Of a stretch of DNA of 64,000 bases, positions 11,357 through 21,337 are shown piece after piece (position 1 is the first letter of the stretch; the number at the start of each line of letters is the position of its first letter). The stretch comes from Methanimicrococcus sp. OttesenSCG-928-J09 (GTDB lineage Archaea; Halobacteriota; Methanosarcinia; Methanosarcinales; Methanosarcinaceae): contig JAJDHP010000002.1 in NCBI GenBank assembly GCA_030266245.1, forward strand, positions 1 to 64,000, in the 5' to 3' direction. Made by a program: the position numbers and the translations under genes. The notes under the pieces were generated by a model, which was not told where the DNA came from, did no database searches, and worked only from the letters and a program-made list of their open reading frames with translations.

Positions 11357-12307
11357 ATGACAACAAAATGCAGAAAATGCAGTACGCCTGCAATCATTTA
11401 TCAGCCGTATTCCGGCCTTCATTTATGCAAAAAACATTTCTTTGAAGATGTGGAGCGCAAAGCGAAGCTGACGATGCGCCAGCGCTATCCGGTGAAAAAA
11501 AATGATGTGATTGCTGTTGCATTTTCCGGCGGGAAAGACAGTTCTGTCGCGCTTCTTTTAATGCACAAAATATTCGGCGAAAGACCGGATGTCCGGCTTG
11601 TTGCGATTACGATTGACGAAGGAATCGAAGGTTATCGTAATTTATCGATTGAGCGCGCTCTTGAAATGACAAAGCGTCTCGGCATTGAACATATTGTGAC
11701 GTCATTCAAAGACGAATACGGCAAGACGATGGATGAAATCGTTTCTGAAAAGAAGATGGTTGAAAACCGTTTCAGCGATGACAAAAAAGAAGTCGGCCCA
11801 TGCAGTTACTGCGGCGTTCTCCGCAAAAAGATTCTCAACAAAGTCGCCCGTGACATCGGCGCGACGAAACTTGTTATCGGCCACAATTTAGATGACGAGG
11901 CACAGACGATTATGCTCAACCATTTCCGCGGCGATGTCGAGCGGATGGTGCGTTTTTCAGCCGCGAACGAGTTGGACGGATTTATTATTCGTGTTAAACC
12001 GCTTCGAAAAATTCCCGAAAAAGAAGTGGCGCTTTACGCTTACCTCAACGATTTGCCGATGGAATTAACCGCCTGTCCGCATTCATTCGGTGCACTCCGA
12101 AAAGAAGTCCGTCGCCTTTTAAATAATTTCGAGGTAAATCATCCAGGTACAAAATATTCGCTTGTGCGCGGTTACGATACAATGGTGCCATTGATTTCAC
12201 AGGCGTTGGATGTTTCTGTAATGCAGAATTGCCAGATTTGCGGCGAACCTTGTAACGATTCGATTTGTCAGGCTTGCAAGATGTTGGAAAAAAAAGCAGT
12301 TGAATGA
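11357..12307 (+). CDS. tRNA 2-thiolation protein, NcsA/Ncs6-TtuA family
   Basis: 316 aa; PP-loop AFSGGKDSSVAL, CxxC zinc motifs at both termini. Confidence 0.9.
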   Translation: MTTKCRKCSTPAIIYQPYSGLHLCKKHFFEDVERKAKLTMRQRYPVKKNDVIAVAFSGGKDSSVALLLMHKIFGERPDVRLVAITIDEGIEGYRNLSIERALEMTKRLGIEHIVTSFKDEYGKTMDEIVSEKKMVENRFSDDKKEVGPCSYCGVLRKKILNKVARDIGATKLVIGHNLDDEAQTIMLNHFRGDVERMVRFSAANELDGFIIRVKPLRKIPEKEVALYAYLNDLPMELTACPHSFGALRKEVRRLLNNFEVNHPGTKYSLVRGYDTMVPLISQALDVSVMQNCQICGEPCNDSICQACKMLEKKAVE

Positions 12308-12360
12308 TTATTATTTGAAAAATCATCGACTCATTTCGATTTACTTTTTTAAAAAATGTG

Positions 12361-12522
12361 CGATTTGCGCGCGTGTGCGGTTGCCGGAGAATCATTACAG
12401 CGGCGCAAGCCGCAAAAATCGCGAAGCGATTTTAAATACAGACTGCCCTCCCACTGCAAAACTAAAATCTGACTCCAAGTGGTAACAGAAAACTGATTCC
12501 AACCGGCAACTAAAACTGACCT
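12361..12522 (-). repeat. Dispersed composite repeat family A, copy 1
   Basis: GCGGC..GCCGC hairpin, AAAATCGCGAAGCGATTTT hairpin, CCTCCCACTGCAAAACTAAAATCTGACTCCAAGTGG. Confidence 0.8.
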
Positions 12523-12550
12523 TGGGCGAAATCTCGGTTTTGATTTATTG

Positions 12551-12685
12551 TTAATCAATGACGAATAAATAGAGATAAGCCAGACATATGATGATGAAAA
12601 TCAAAAGAATGTTTTTCATTTTGACAATGTGCAAAGCGTGATCAAATACTTCTTCTGCTGATTCTTCAAGGTGATGTAAATCCAT
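12551..12685 (-). CDS. Small single-pass membrane protein (44 aa)
   Basis: My translation MDLHHLEESAEEVFDHALHIVKMKNILLIFIIICLAYLYLFVID; below the ORF-track length cut-off. Confidence 0.45.
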   Translation of the reverse strand: MDLHHLEESAEEVFDHALHIVKMKNILLIFIIICLAYLYLFVID

Positions 12686-12904
12686 TGTTACGACACGTCC
12701 TGTTTTTTGAATATTGTAAAGAATTTGGCACGCCTATCCCATTTATACCTTTGCTTAACTTAAAATACAATATGGATTATTTCTACCCAGTATTCACATG
12801 GAATAAAATCATTTCACGTTTTATTTACATTATTTTCATTTTACGATCCTACAATCTAATCTACACATATATCTACATCTACATTTAGAATTAAAGGGAT
12901 TATC

Positions 12905-14245
12905 ATGTCTTTAAAAGCACTCAGAACACACTTTACGGGAGAAATTGTTCCCGATACCGACAACGGCAAAACCGTGACGTTTTCCGGCTGGGCTCATGAA
13001 ATCAGAGATCTCGGCGGCATCACTTTCTTGGTTCTCCGCGACAGAACCGGACGCGCTCAAGTAACGATTTTAAAGAAAAAGGTTGATCCCGAGCTCTTGG
13101 AAACCGTTAAAAGAATGAGCCGCGAATCCGTGATTACCGTTACCGGAACCATTAAAGCAGAACCTAAAGCACCCGGCGGTTATGAATTAATGCCCGAATC
13201 CATCACAGTCATTTGTGAAGCGCAGTCACCGCTTCCGATGGACACAACCGGTAAAGTCGACGCCGAACTTGATACGCGCCTCGACAACCGTTTTATGGAC
13301 CTCAGACGTGAAGAACAAACAGCTGTTTTCTTAATCCGCGACACAGTTCAGCAATCCATTCGCGATTTCTTAAAGGAAAACAAATTCGTCGAAACCACGA
13401 CTTCAAAAATTGTGGCTGCGGCAACCGAAGGCGGAACAGATTTGTTCCCGATCAGCTACTTTGACCGCGAAGCGTTCCTCAACCAGAGCCCGCAGCTGTT
13501 TAAGCAAATGCTTATGTCTGCCGGACTTGACCGCGTTTATGAAATCGGTCCGATTTTCAGAGCAGAAGAACACGACACAAGAAAGCACTTGAACGAAGCA
13601 ACTTCTATTGACATTGAAATGAGCTTTGCTGACCACGAAGATGTCATGGAGCTTTTGGAAAACATGATTGTTTATGTTTACGAACAAGTGGTCGAGAAAT
13701 GCCAAAAGAGTTTGGCAGCCCTTGAAATCGAACTTCAGATTCCGAAACTTCCGTTTAACAAATACACTTACGAACAGGTTTTGGATATCATTAACAATGA
13801 AATTCCGGAAATCGAAGACAAAATGCAATTCGGTGACGACATCGGAACACAAGCAGAACATCTTTTCGGCGAATATGTGTTTAACAAAACCGGCGAATCA
13901 CACTACTTCATTATTGACTGGCCCACTGAAACAAAACCGTTTTACGCCATGCCTTACGAAGACAGACCTGAAATTTCAAAGAGTTTTGACATGATGCACC
14001 GCATGATGGAATTATCATCAGGCGCTCAGCGCATTCACCAGCACGATTTGCTTGTCGAACGTATCGAAGCAAAAGGTTTGAACCCTGACGGCTTTGAATT
14101 CTATCTTAAACCGTTCCGTTACGGCATGCCGCCGCACGGCGGATTTGGTGTCGGTGCCGAGCGTTTGGTTATGACAATGCTGAACTTGGACAACATCCGT
14201 GAAGCCGTTTTGTTCCCGAGAGACAGAAAGAGACTTTCACCCTGA
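12905..14245 (+). CDS. aspS: Aspartyl-tRNA synthetase (archaeal type)
   Basis: 446 aa class II aaRS; ends [35 protein letters not shown]. Confidence 0.95.
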   Translation: MSLKALRTHFTGEIVPDTDNGKTVTFSGWAHEIRDLGGITFLVLRDRTGRAQVTILKKKVDPELLETVKRMSRESVITVTGTIKAEPKAPGGYELMPESITVICEAQSPLPMDTTGKVDAELDTRLDNRFMDLRREEQTAVFLIRDTVQQSIRDFLKENKFVETTTSKIVAAATEGGTDLFPISYFDREAFLNQSPQLFKQMLMSAGLDRVYEIGPIFRAEEHDTRKHLNEATSIDIEMSFADHEDVMELLENMIVYVYEQVVEKCQKSLAALEIELQIPKLPFNKYTYEQVLDIINNEIPEIEDKMQFGDDIGTQAEHLFGEYVFNKTGESHYFIIDWPTETKPFYAMPYEDRPEISKSFDMMHRMMELSSGAQRIHQHDLLVERIEAKGLNPDGFEFYLKPFRYGMPPHGGFGVGAERLVMTMLNLDNIREAVLFPRDRKRLSP

Positions 14246-14254
14246 GGAAAAAGG

Positions 14255-14953
14255 ATGACAGACAGAAATCAGACAAAAGAGTCGCCTGAAAAAAAGGCGG
14301 CCGGCATTTACGCTGCTTCTCTTGTAAAAGACGGCGATGCTGTCGGTCTCGGAACGGGATCAACTGTCGCTTATACAATAAAAGAACTCGGTCGCCGTGT
14401 TCGTGAGGAAAATCTGAACATTGTCGGCGTTGTGACTTCTTATCAATCAGAAGCGATCGCAATCGAAGCCGGCGTTCAATTGACAACTTTAGCACAAACC
14501 CCGAGATTAACGATTGCCATTGACGGCGCGGATCAGTTTGATGAAAAGTTTTTCGCAATAAAAGGCGGCGGTGCGGCACATACAAGAGAAAAAATTGTCT
14601 CAATGTCAGCTGACCGTTTCGTCATCGTTTCCGATCCGGGAAAGCAATCAAAAACCTTGTCTGTCGCTGTTCCGATTGAAGTCATGCCGTTTGCTAAAGA
14701 ATTGGTCATGACATCTCTGAAAGAACTCGGCGGCGAGCCTGTTCTTCGCGCGGCTGCCAAAAAAGACGGTCCCGTCATTACAGATAACGGAAACTTTGTT
14801 ATTGACTGCGCTTTTGGTGAAATCGAATATCCGGCTGATTTGGCCGCAGAACTTTCACAAATCCCGGGCGTTGTTGAGCACGGTATTTTTATGAATGTTG
14901 ATGCGGTTGTCATCGGTAAAGCAGATGGCAGCGTTGAAGTTATTGAAAAGTGA
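14255..14953 (+). CDS. rpiA: Ribose-5-phosphate isomerase A
   Basis: VGLGTGSTV and DGADQFDE motifs. Confidence 0.95.
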   Translation: MTDRNQTKESPEKKAAGIYAASLVKDGDAVGLGTGSTVAYTIKELGRRVREENLNIVGVVTSYQSEAIAIEAGVQLTTLAQTPRLTIAIDGADQFDEKFFAIKGGGAAHTREKIVSMSADRFVIVSDPGKQSKTLSVAVPIEVMPFAKELVMTSLKELGGEPVLRAAAKKDGPVITDNGNFVIDCAFGEIEYPADLAAELSQIPGVVEHGIFMNVDAVVIGKADGSVEVIEK

Positions 14954-15147
14954 TTCACTTTTCATTTCTTTTTTTTATTTTTGCTTTACTTTATTTGGTT
15001 TTGTTTTTCATCTGTTTTAGATGCTTTTGGTTTTTTATTTCGTTTTTAAAATCTCTTCCCTCTTTTTATTTTTAAAAATTGATGCGGCTCGCGCGCGGGC
15101 AGCATCGGAATTTTACCATTTTAAGCATTTATTCATCAAAACAAACC

Positions 15148-15260
15148 AAAACATCCCTTTTTTGGAAATCACTCAAACCCGAACTCCGCCTATTCTAAAA
15201 AACAATAAATGAGAAGGGAGTTCGTTTTTTATCAAATTAATGAAAAACGATGTTTCATTT
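15148..15260. repeat. Nested-palindrome repeat family B, copy 1
   Basis: AAACATCCCTTTTTT...CCCGAACTCC...GGGAGTTCGTTTTTT...AAAAACGATGTTTCATTTT. Confidence 0.8.
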
Positions 15261-15547
15261 TTTACAATAACGGGAAACCGGACTCTAATTTTCGATTCGG
15301 TCGGCGCTTGCGGCGAACGAAACGAAAATTAGAGAGGTTATAAAATATTCAAATTAAACGAAAATGAATAAATTGATGCTGAAATCATAAAACGATTTAT
15401 TTTTTCAGAATAATTCTTTCTTTTTGAGTAACCTCTCCAATTTTCGATTTCGCTCACTACGCTCACGAAATTCGAAAATTGGAGTGGGGCTTCCATTCTT
15501 TCATAAAAAGTATTTTTTTGATTTCCAATATTAATTCCACGAAAATT

Positions 15548-15663
15548 AAACATCCCTTTTTTAAAATCACTCAAACCCGAACTCCATCTATTCTAAAAAA
15601 CAATAAATGAAAGAGGGAGTTCGTTTTTTTATCAAATTAATGAAAAACGGTGTTTCGTTTTTT
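15548..15663. repeat. Family B, copy 2
   Basis: Near-identical to copy 1. Confidence 0.82.
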
Positions 15664-15825
15664 TATAATTTCACAAAACCAAAATGATTATTCATTAAAC
15701 CAAAAGGTTATAAGGAGAAGCCGTTTAGAAGAAATTACACAATTGAATACATAATTAAAAATCAATTTGAAAGATACATTAAAAGATACAATTTAAAAGA
15801 AATATACGATACAAGCGATGATTTT

Positions 15826-16749
15826 ATGGATATTATTTTTGTGATTATTTTTTTAATTCTGCTCGGATGGGTTCTCAAAAGTCTCGGATTTTTAGCCGAA
15901 AAAGATAAAATCACGCTCAACAACATCGTCATTTATGTCGGCATGCCTGCACTTGTTTTTAATTCAATGCTGACGAATGTCAAAGCGGAAGAACTCGCCT
16001 CTTACTTTAAACTGACGATTTTCATCCTGCTCATCTCACTTTTCAGTGCCGGACTTGCTTATTTGGTCGGCAAAAAGCTGCTCAAACTGCAGCCCAAATC
16101 GCTCGCGGCATTCGTCCTCGTCTGTGCCTGCGGAAACACGGCTTTTATGGGATTCCCAATCATTACCGGCTTTTACGGCGTCGAAGGATTCACGCGCGCC
16201 ATTTTCTGTGACGTCGCCACTTTGATTGTCGTTGTCGCGCTCGCCTCTTATTTAGGCGCCAAAGTCAGCGGTCAAAAAGTCAATGTTTTTAAACAGATAT
16301 TGAAATTTCCGCCGTCAATCGCTTGGGCGATCTCGCTGGTGCTTATTCTTCTCGGCGTGAACATGGAGATGATGCCGCATTTCATTCCGACCGTTTTAGA
16401 ACTGCTGGCAGGCGTTGTCGTCCCCCTGATTATGCTGTCCCTCGGCGTTTCCCTCTCAGGAAAATATTTGAAAATCGCCATGATTCCTGCCATCGCTGTT
16501 ACTGTAATTCAGTTAATCATCGCGCCGGCATTCGGTCTTTTAGCGTCGCCGCTCTTTTCCTTTGCCGATTTAGACAAAAAAGTTGCCGTCATGGAATCAA
16601 GCATGCCGCCGGCAATGACACCTGCAATATTCGCAGAAATTTACGGATTTGATACAAAACTCATATCCGCTTCGATATTTTTATCAACAGTTGTTTCGCT
16701 TGGGACAATTCCGCTTCTTCAAATGATTTTGGAAAGCGGACTCGTGTAA
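15826..16749 (+). CDS. AEC (auxin efflux carrier) family transporter
   Basis: 307 aa, about 10 TM, CACGNTAFMGFPI motif. Confidence 0.88.
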   Translation: MDIIFVIIFLILLGWVLKSLGFLAEKDKITLNNIVIYVGMPALVFNSMLTNVKAEELASYFKLTIFILLISLFSAGLAYLVGKKLLKLQPKSLAAFVLVCACGNTAFMGFPIITGFYGVEGFTRAIFCDVATLIVVVALASYLGAKVSGQKVNVFKQILKFPPSIAWAISLVLILLGVNMEMMPHFIPTVLELLAGVVVPLIMLSLGVSLSGKYLKIAMIPAIAVTVIQLIIAPAFGLLASPLFSFADLDKKVAVMESSMPPAMTPAIFAEIYGFDTKLISASIFLSTVVSLGTIPLLQMILESGLV

Positions 16750-16769
16750 AAGAAAAGATTTACGATTTT

Positions 16770-16985
16770 AAACGGCTGCGCCGCCGAAGGCAGGCGCCGG
16801 ACACAACCGTTTGGGATCGGGTTTTAGTTTGCCGCTTGGAGTCAGATTTTAGTTACCATTTGGAGTCAGGTTGCTATTTTGCAGTGGGAGGCGGTTTGCA
16901 TTTAAAATCGCTTACGCGATTTTTGCGGCTGCCGCCGCAGTAATATTTACCACCCGCCCGCCGCGCGCGACTTGCTCCAATTTTT
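16770..16985 (+). repeat. Family A, copy 2
   Basis: TTGGAGTCAG...TTTTGCAGTGGGAGG...AAAATCGCTTACGCGATTTTTGCGGCTGCCGCCGCAGTAAT. Confidence 0.85.
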
Positions 16986-17042
16986 TGATAATTAATTCAA
17001 ACCGGTACCCGGTTTTTCAAAAATAAAAAAAGAAAATCGTAT

Positions 17043-18149
17043 TCAGCAATCTTGGTTACCGGCCATGCTGACCAATTCAATCAAATCAATGGCAGGAACA
17101 TCGCCGCCCGCATCTCTTAAATTACGAAGGCAGAGCGGACAGGTTGTCACAATATAATCAATACCGGCAGGAACATCTTCCAATCTTCTTTTCGCCATCG
17201 CCAAAGACAAATCATTGTAACCGGAACGGACACCGCCGCCGCCGCCGCAGCACCTGGATTTTTCACGAATCGTTGCCATTTCGATAAAATTGTCTTTGCC
17301 GACGATTTCGCGGATCAGAGCGCGCGGCTCATCGTAAATATCATTGTGGCGGCCGGAATGACACGGGTCATGATAAGTAATTTTAAGATTCAGTTTGCTG
17401 AGACCCGCTTTTTTGAGGTCATCCAAATGCGAAATCAAATATTCGGAAACAGTGACGACCGAAATGCCATCAAGATCGCTGCCGTAATTATTTTTCAGCG
17501 TGTTAAAACAGCCCGCGCAGCCTGCAATAATTGTATCAGCGCCGCTCTTTTTGATTTGATTAATGTTGTGCTTTATCAAAACATCTGCTTCATTTGTAAA
17601 ACCGAGACGAAGAAGCGGAGAAGCGCAGCATTTTTCATCTTCTAACAAGCCGACGCCCATTTTATTCAAAATACGGTAAGAATGTAAAGCGGTACCGGGG
17701 TAACGATAAGTATCCAAACAACCGACAAAATAAACAGCTTTCGGATTTTCAGGAACAGCGAGACCTGATCCTTCCAGCCAGCCGAGACGCGGACCGGAAT
17801 CGCCGAGCGTGTTCGCGTATTGAGCAACGGTATCGCGGATTTTCATTTGAACCGGCGTCATTTTGCCGGAAGCAACCAAACCGCTGCGTGCGCCTTCAAC
17901 AAGGTCCGGCGGGTGGACGCCGGCCGGACAAGAAACAGCACAGTAGCCGCAAGTCGTACAAGTATTAATGCTGTCAAAAACAGATTCGTCCGCCAAATTT
18001 CCCTCATAAACATCACGAATTACTAAGATTCTGCCGCGCGTGTTTTTAGACTCGCGTCCCGTCTGCTCAAACGCAGGACAGACCGAGCGGCAGTTTCCGC
18101 AGCTGACGCAACGGTAAAGATCTCTTTTATCTACCTTTTCAAATGACAT
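17043..18149 (-). CDS. (Fe-S)-binding CCG-domain protein, GlcF/LutA-like
   Basis: Two 4Fe-4S motifs and two CCG domains; adjacent to FAD oxidase. Confidence 0.88.
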   Translation of the reverse strand: MSFEKVDKRDLYRCVSCGNCRSVCPAFEQTGRESKNTRGRILVIRDVYEGNLADESVFDSINTCTTCGYCAVSCPAGVHPPDLVEGARSGLVASGKMTPVQMKIRDTVAQYANTLGDSGPRLGWLEGSGLAVPENPKAVYFVGCLDTYRYPGTALHSYRILNKMGVGLLEDEKCCASPLLRLGFTNEADVLIKHNINQIKKSGADTIIAGCAGCFNTLKNNYGSDLDGISVVTVSEYLISHLDDLKKAGLSKLNLKITYHDPCHSGRHNDIYDEPRALIREIVGKDNFIEMATIREKSRCCGGGGGVRSGYNDLSLAMAKRRLEDVPAGIDYIVTTCPLCLRNLRDAGGDVPAIDLIELVSMAGNQDC

Positions 18150-18180
18150 TATTTTTCAATTCCCCTATTCATTTCGTTTT

Positions 18181-19554
18181 TTACAGTCCCAATTTGCCCG
18201 GATTGAGAATGCCGTTCGGATCCAGCGCGTTTTTAACAGCTTTCATCACAAAAAATGCGGAGCCGCACTGTTTTTCCATATAAGCGCCACGCGCAGCGCC
18301 GATGCCGTGTTCGGAACTGATTGTTCCGCCGAGATCAATTGCTGCCAAATGTAATTTATCAGCTGCAATATCCAGCTTCTTCCATTCGTTTTCATCTAAA
18401 ACATCAATAAATAAACCGACATGAATGGTACCGTCGCCGACATGACCGTAAATCATCGGCGTGATGCCGACCTCACTCGTAATTTCATAAACTTTTGCAA
18501 TCATTGCCGGCAATTTCTGAATCGGAACGCCCAAATCTTCGCCGACATAAATACGTGTTTTTGTCGGATCAAGCTTTGAAACAGCGGCGCCGAGCAGTCT
18601 TCTTGCATCCCAGATCTCTTTCATTTTAACAGGATCATCTGTGATCAGAATGCTGTTAGAAATCTCTTCACAGGCGCTTGCAATCAATTCTGCCGCTTCG
18701 TCAACAGCGTTTTTGCTGCTGCCGTCCGCTTCAAATAAAACAACATCGCCGTCACGCGGAAAAATAACATCAGGATCCAATTTTGTTAAAATGGAAACTG
18801 AAGTCTTATCCAAAATTTCACAAGCTGACGGCGTCACGCCTGCTGCAAAAACGCGTGAAACGGATAAACCCGCATTTTCGGGAGACGGAAAAGAAATCAT
18901 AACTAATTTTCTGAATTTCGGAAGCGGCGCGATCTTTAAAACCGCTTTTGTAATGATGCCGAGCGTTCCTTCCGAACCGACATAAAGCCGGGATAAATCG
19001 TAGCCGATAGACGATTTTAAGCAATTCGTTCCGGTATGAATAACGCTGCCGTCAGCGAGGACGACTTCCAAATCCAAAACGTAATTTTTCGTTGTACCGT
19101 ATTTGACGCAGCGCATTCCGCTTGCGTTATTGGCAATCTGACCGCCGACGGTACAAGTGGCGGCGCTTCCCGGATCCGGCGGGAAGAAGAAACCGTACGG
19201 TTTAAGCGCTTCATTGAGCTTGTCGGCAACGATTCCGGCTTCCACCGTTACCTGAATATTATTAATGTCAATCGAAATCAGACGGTTCATTTGAGACATA
19301 TCCAAAACAATGCCGCCCTTCACCGGAACCGCGCCGCCCGCAAGACCTGTTCCCGCGCCGCGCGCCGTCACCGGAATTAAATGAGAATTGGCGTAAGCCA
19401 AAATTTGAGAAACTTCATCGGTTGTTTTCGGAAAAATGACAAAATCGGGCTTTCCTTTCACCTGCGAGCCGTCAGCCGAATAACAGCAAAGCTCAGCGGG
19501 CGAGACCGTGACGCGGTCCTGAAAAATGTTTTTGAAATGTTTTAAATGATCCAT
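18181..19554 (-). CDS. FAD-binding oxidase, GlcD/D-lactate dehydrogenase family
   Basis: TARGAGTGLAGGAVP, SEHGIGAARG; start placed at MDHLKHF (track ORF extends to 19632). Confidence 0.9.
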   Translation of the reverse strand: MDHLKHFKNIFQDRVTVSPAELCCYSADGSQVKGKPDFVIFPKTTDEVSQILAYANSHLIPVTARGAGTGLAGGAVPVKGGIVLDMSQMNRLISIDINNIQVTVEAGIVADKLNEALKPYGFFFPPDPGSAATCTVGGQIANNASGMRCVKYGTTKNYVLDLEVVLADGSVIHTGTNCLKSSIGYDLSRLYVGSEGTLGIITKAVLKIAPLPKFRKLVMISFPSPENAGLSVSRVFAAGVTPSACEILDKTSVSILTKLDPDVIFPRDGDVVLFEADGSSKNAVDEAAELIASACEEISNSILITDDPVKMKEIWDARRLLGAAVSKLDPTKTRIYVGEDLGVPIQKLPAMIAKVYEITSEVGITPMIYGHVGDGTIHVGLFIDVLDENEWKKLDIAADKLHLAAIDLGGTISSEHGIGAARGAYMEKQCGSAFFVMKAVKNALDPNGILNPGKLGL

Positions 19555-19873
19555 AAATAATCCGTAAATTTTGTAAATATAAGAATAAAAACCGTATGCG
19601 AAATGCAATTTATAATCTGTTTGCATTTTCACGCTGATTCATTATATATATTTTTTTATGAGACGTTTTTTAAAATGGGAAGATAATGTAATAAACAGAA
19701 CGCGTAAAGAGCATTTAATGTTTTGGAATTGTTATTATTTATCATAAAATTTTAAAAAATCAAAAAAATGCGGTAAATCTCGCTGTCAACCGAAACGTAA
19801 AAAATGAAACGTAAAAAAGAAAGAAAACAGCAAGATTCGGTTTGCTGTTTCAGGATGAAAAATTAGGAATGAA

Positions 19874-20353
19874 TTATTTTTTTGCCGGCGCGCGTGTTGT
19901 GCGGGCAGCCGGTTTTGCTGCAGATTTTGCGGCTGTCTTTGCCGGCGTTTTAACAGCGGACTTAGCGGCAGGCTTGGCGGCAGCAGTTTTAGCAGCCGGT
20001 TTAGCAGCAGCTGTTTTGGCGGCAGGTTTGGAAGTTGTCTTAGCAGCGGGCTTTTTGGACTTTTCGATTTCCTCTTCCACTTCTTCAGCGCCTTCTTTGT
20101 AGAATTCTTCTTCATCCGGCTGAAGTTCATGAAGCAAACGGAGGAATTCTCCTGCGTGAACCTTTTCTTCATTGGCAATGTCAATCAGCACTTCTTTTGC
20201 AAGTTCGTTGTCGGTTGACTCTGCAAGCTGTTCATAAAGCTGAATCGCTTCATACTCGGCGGCAACCATAAAACGAATGGCGCGGACAAGTTCTTCATGC
20301 GTCAGCTTACGGCCGTTTTTCAGGCCGGCGAAAGGACTACCAAATTCAGGCAT
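19874..20353 (-). CDS. Encapsulated-ferritin/rubrerythrin-like protein with histone-H1-like AKP-rich C-terminal tail
   Basis: Residues 1-98: ELVRAIRFMVAAEYEAIQLYEQLAESTDNELAKEVLIDIANEEKVHAGEFLRLL, ferritin-like E...ExxH pattern; residues 99-159 are PAAK repeats. Confidence 0.8.
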   Translation of the reverse strand: MPEFGSPFAGLKNGRKLTHEELVRAIRFMVAAEYEAIQLYEQLAESTDNELAKEVLIDIANEEKVHAGEFLRLLHELQPDEEEFYKEGAEEVEEEIEKSKKPAAKTTSKPAAKTAAAKPAAKTAAAKPAAKSAVKTPAKTAAKSAAKPAARTTRAPAKK

Positions 20354-20443
20354 ATTTATAAAATTGTGCTGTTAGTATAAATATTTTATATTTAGAAGAC
20401 AGAAACTTTCTTCATTCTCCGAATAATATAAAGAAAAAAAGAC

Positions 20444-21028
20444 ATGAAAATGACAGAAAACGGTGAAAAAATGACAGAAAAAAGAAGATGTGACTGGCCG
20501 AAAACCCAACTTGATTATGAATATCATGACAATGAATGGGGGAAACCGCTGCATGATGAAAAAAAGCTCTTTGAAATGCTGATTTTAGAAGGTCAGCAAG
20601 CCGGTTTGAGCTGGTCAACCATTTTAAAAAAGCGGGAAGCGATGAGAAAAGCGTATGATAATTTCGATCCCGAAATCATGAGAAATTATGATGACAAAAA
20701 GAAGGCGGAACTTCTTGAAAACGAAGGAATTATAAGAAATCGCTTAAAAGTAAAAGCAGCCGTCACGAATTCAAACGCTTATTTCAAACTCAAAGACGAA
20801 TACGGCTCACTTGACAACTTTATGTGGCGCTATGTAAACGGCGTCCCGATAAGAAATTACCCGAAAACATCAGCAGAAATTCCTGTTTCAACAGAACTGT
20901 CAGACCAAATCAGCAAAGATTTGAAAAAAATCGGTTTTACGTTTGTCGGCTCAACAATCATTTACGCATATATGCAGGCAATCGGCATGGTAAATGATCA
21001 TTTGGAAAGCTGTGAATTTTGTGACTGA
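20444..21028 (+). CDS. tag: DNA-3-methyladenine glycosylase I
   Basis: CDWPKTQLDYEYHDNEWGKPLHDEKKLFEMLILEGQQAGLSW; C-terminal HLESCEFCD. Confidence 0.93.
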   Translation: MKMTENGEKMTEKRRCDWPKTQLDYEYHDNEWGKPLHDEKKLFEMLILEGQQAGLSWSTILKKREAMRKAYDNFDPEIMRNYDDKKKAELLENEGIIRNRLKVKAAVTNSNAYFKLKDEYGSLDNFMWRYVNGVPIRNYPKTSAEIPVSTELSDQISKDLKKIGFTFVGSTIIYAYMQAIGMVNDHLESCEFCD

Positions 21029-21035
21029 CGAAACA

Positions 21036-21220
21036 GCTCACGCGTGCGAGCTGCTCCGTTTTTTGAAAAATGAAAAAAACCGAATGCGTTTTTCATGTTT
21101 AAGTTTACAGTGGGAGGCCGATGTTTATGAAAATCGCTTACGCGATTTTTGCGGCTTCCGCCGCAGTAATATGTTTCGGACAGCGCTGCCACGCGCGAGC
21201 TGTACCATTTTTAACAACTC
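21036..21220 (+). repeat. Family A, copy 3
   Basis: ACAGTGGGAGG...AAAATCGCTTACGCGATTTTTGCGGCTTCCGCCGCAGTAAT...CACGCGCGAGCTGTACC. Confidence 0.8.
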
Positions 21221-21337
21221 CGTCAAAAATCCCCGCAGTTTTTTTCAGAAAATGAAGAATCAAAGAATGAATTCCTATTTTTAGTAATCAATTAAGTGAT
21301 GAGAGTTTTTTTATTGAATGACAGGGTTTAATCGTCC

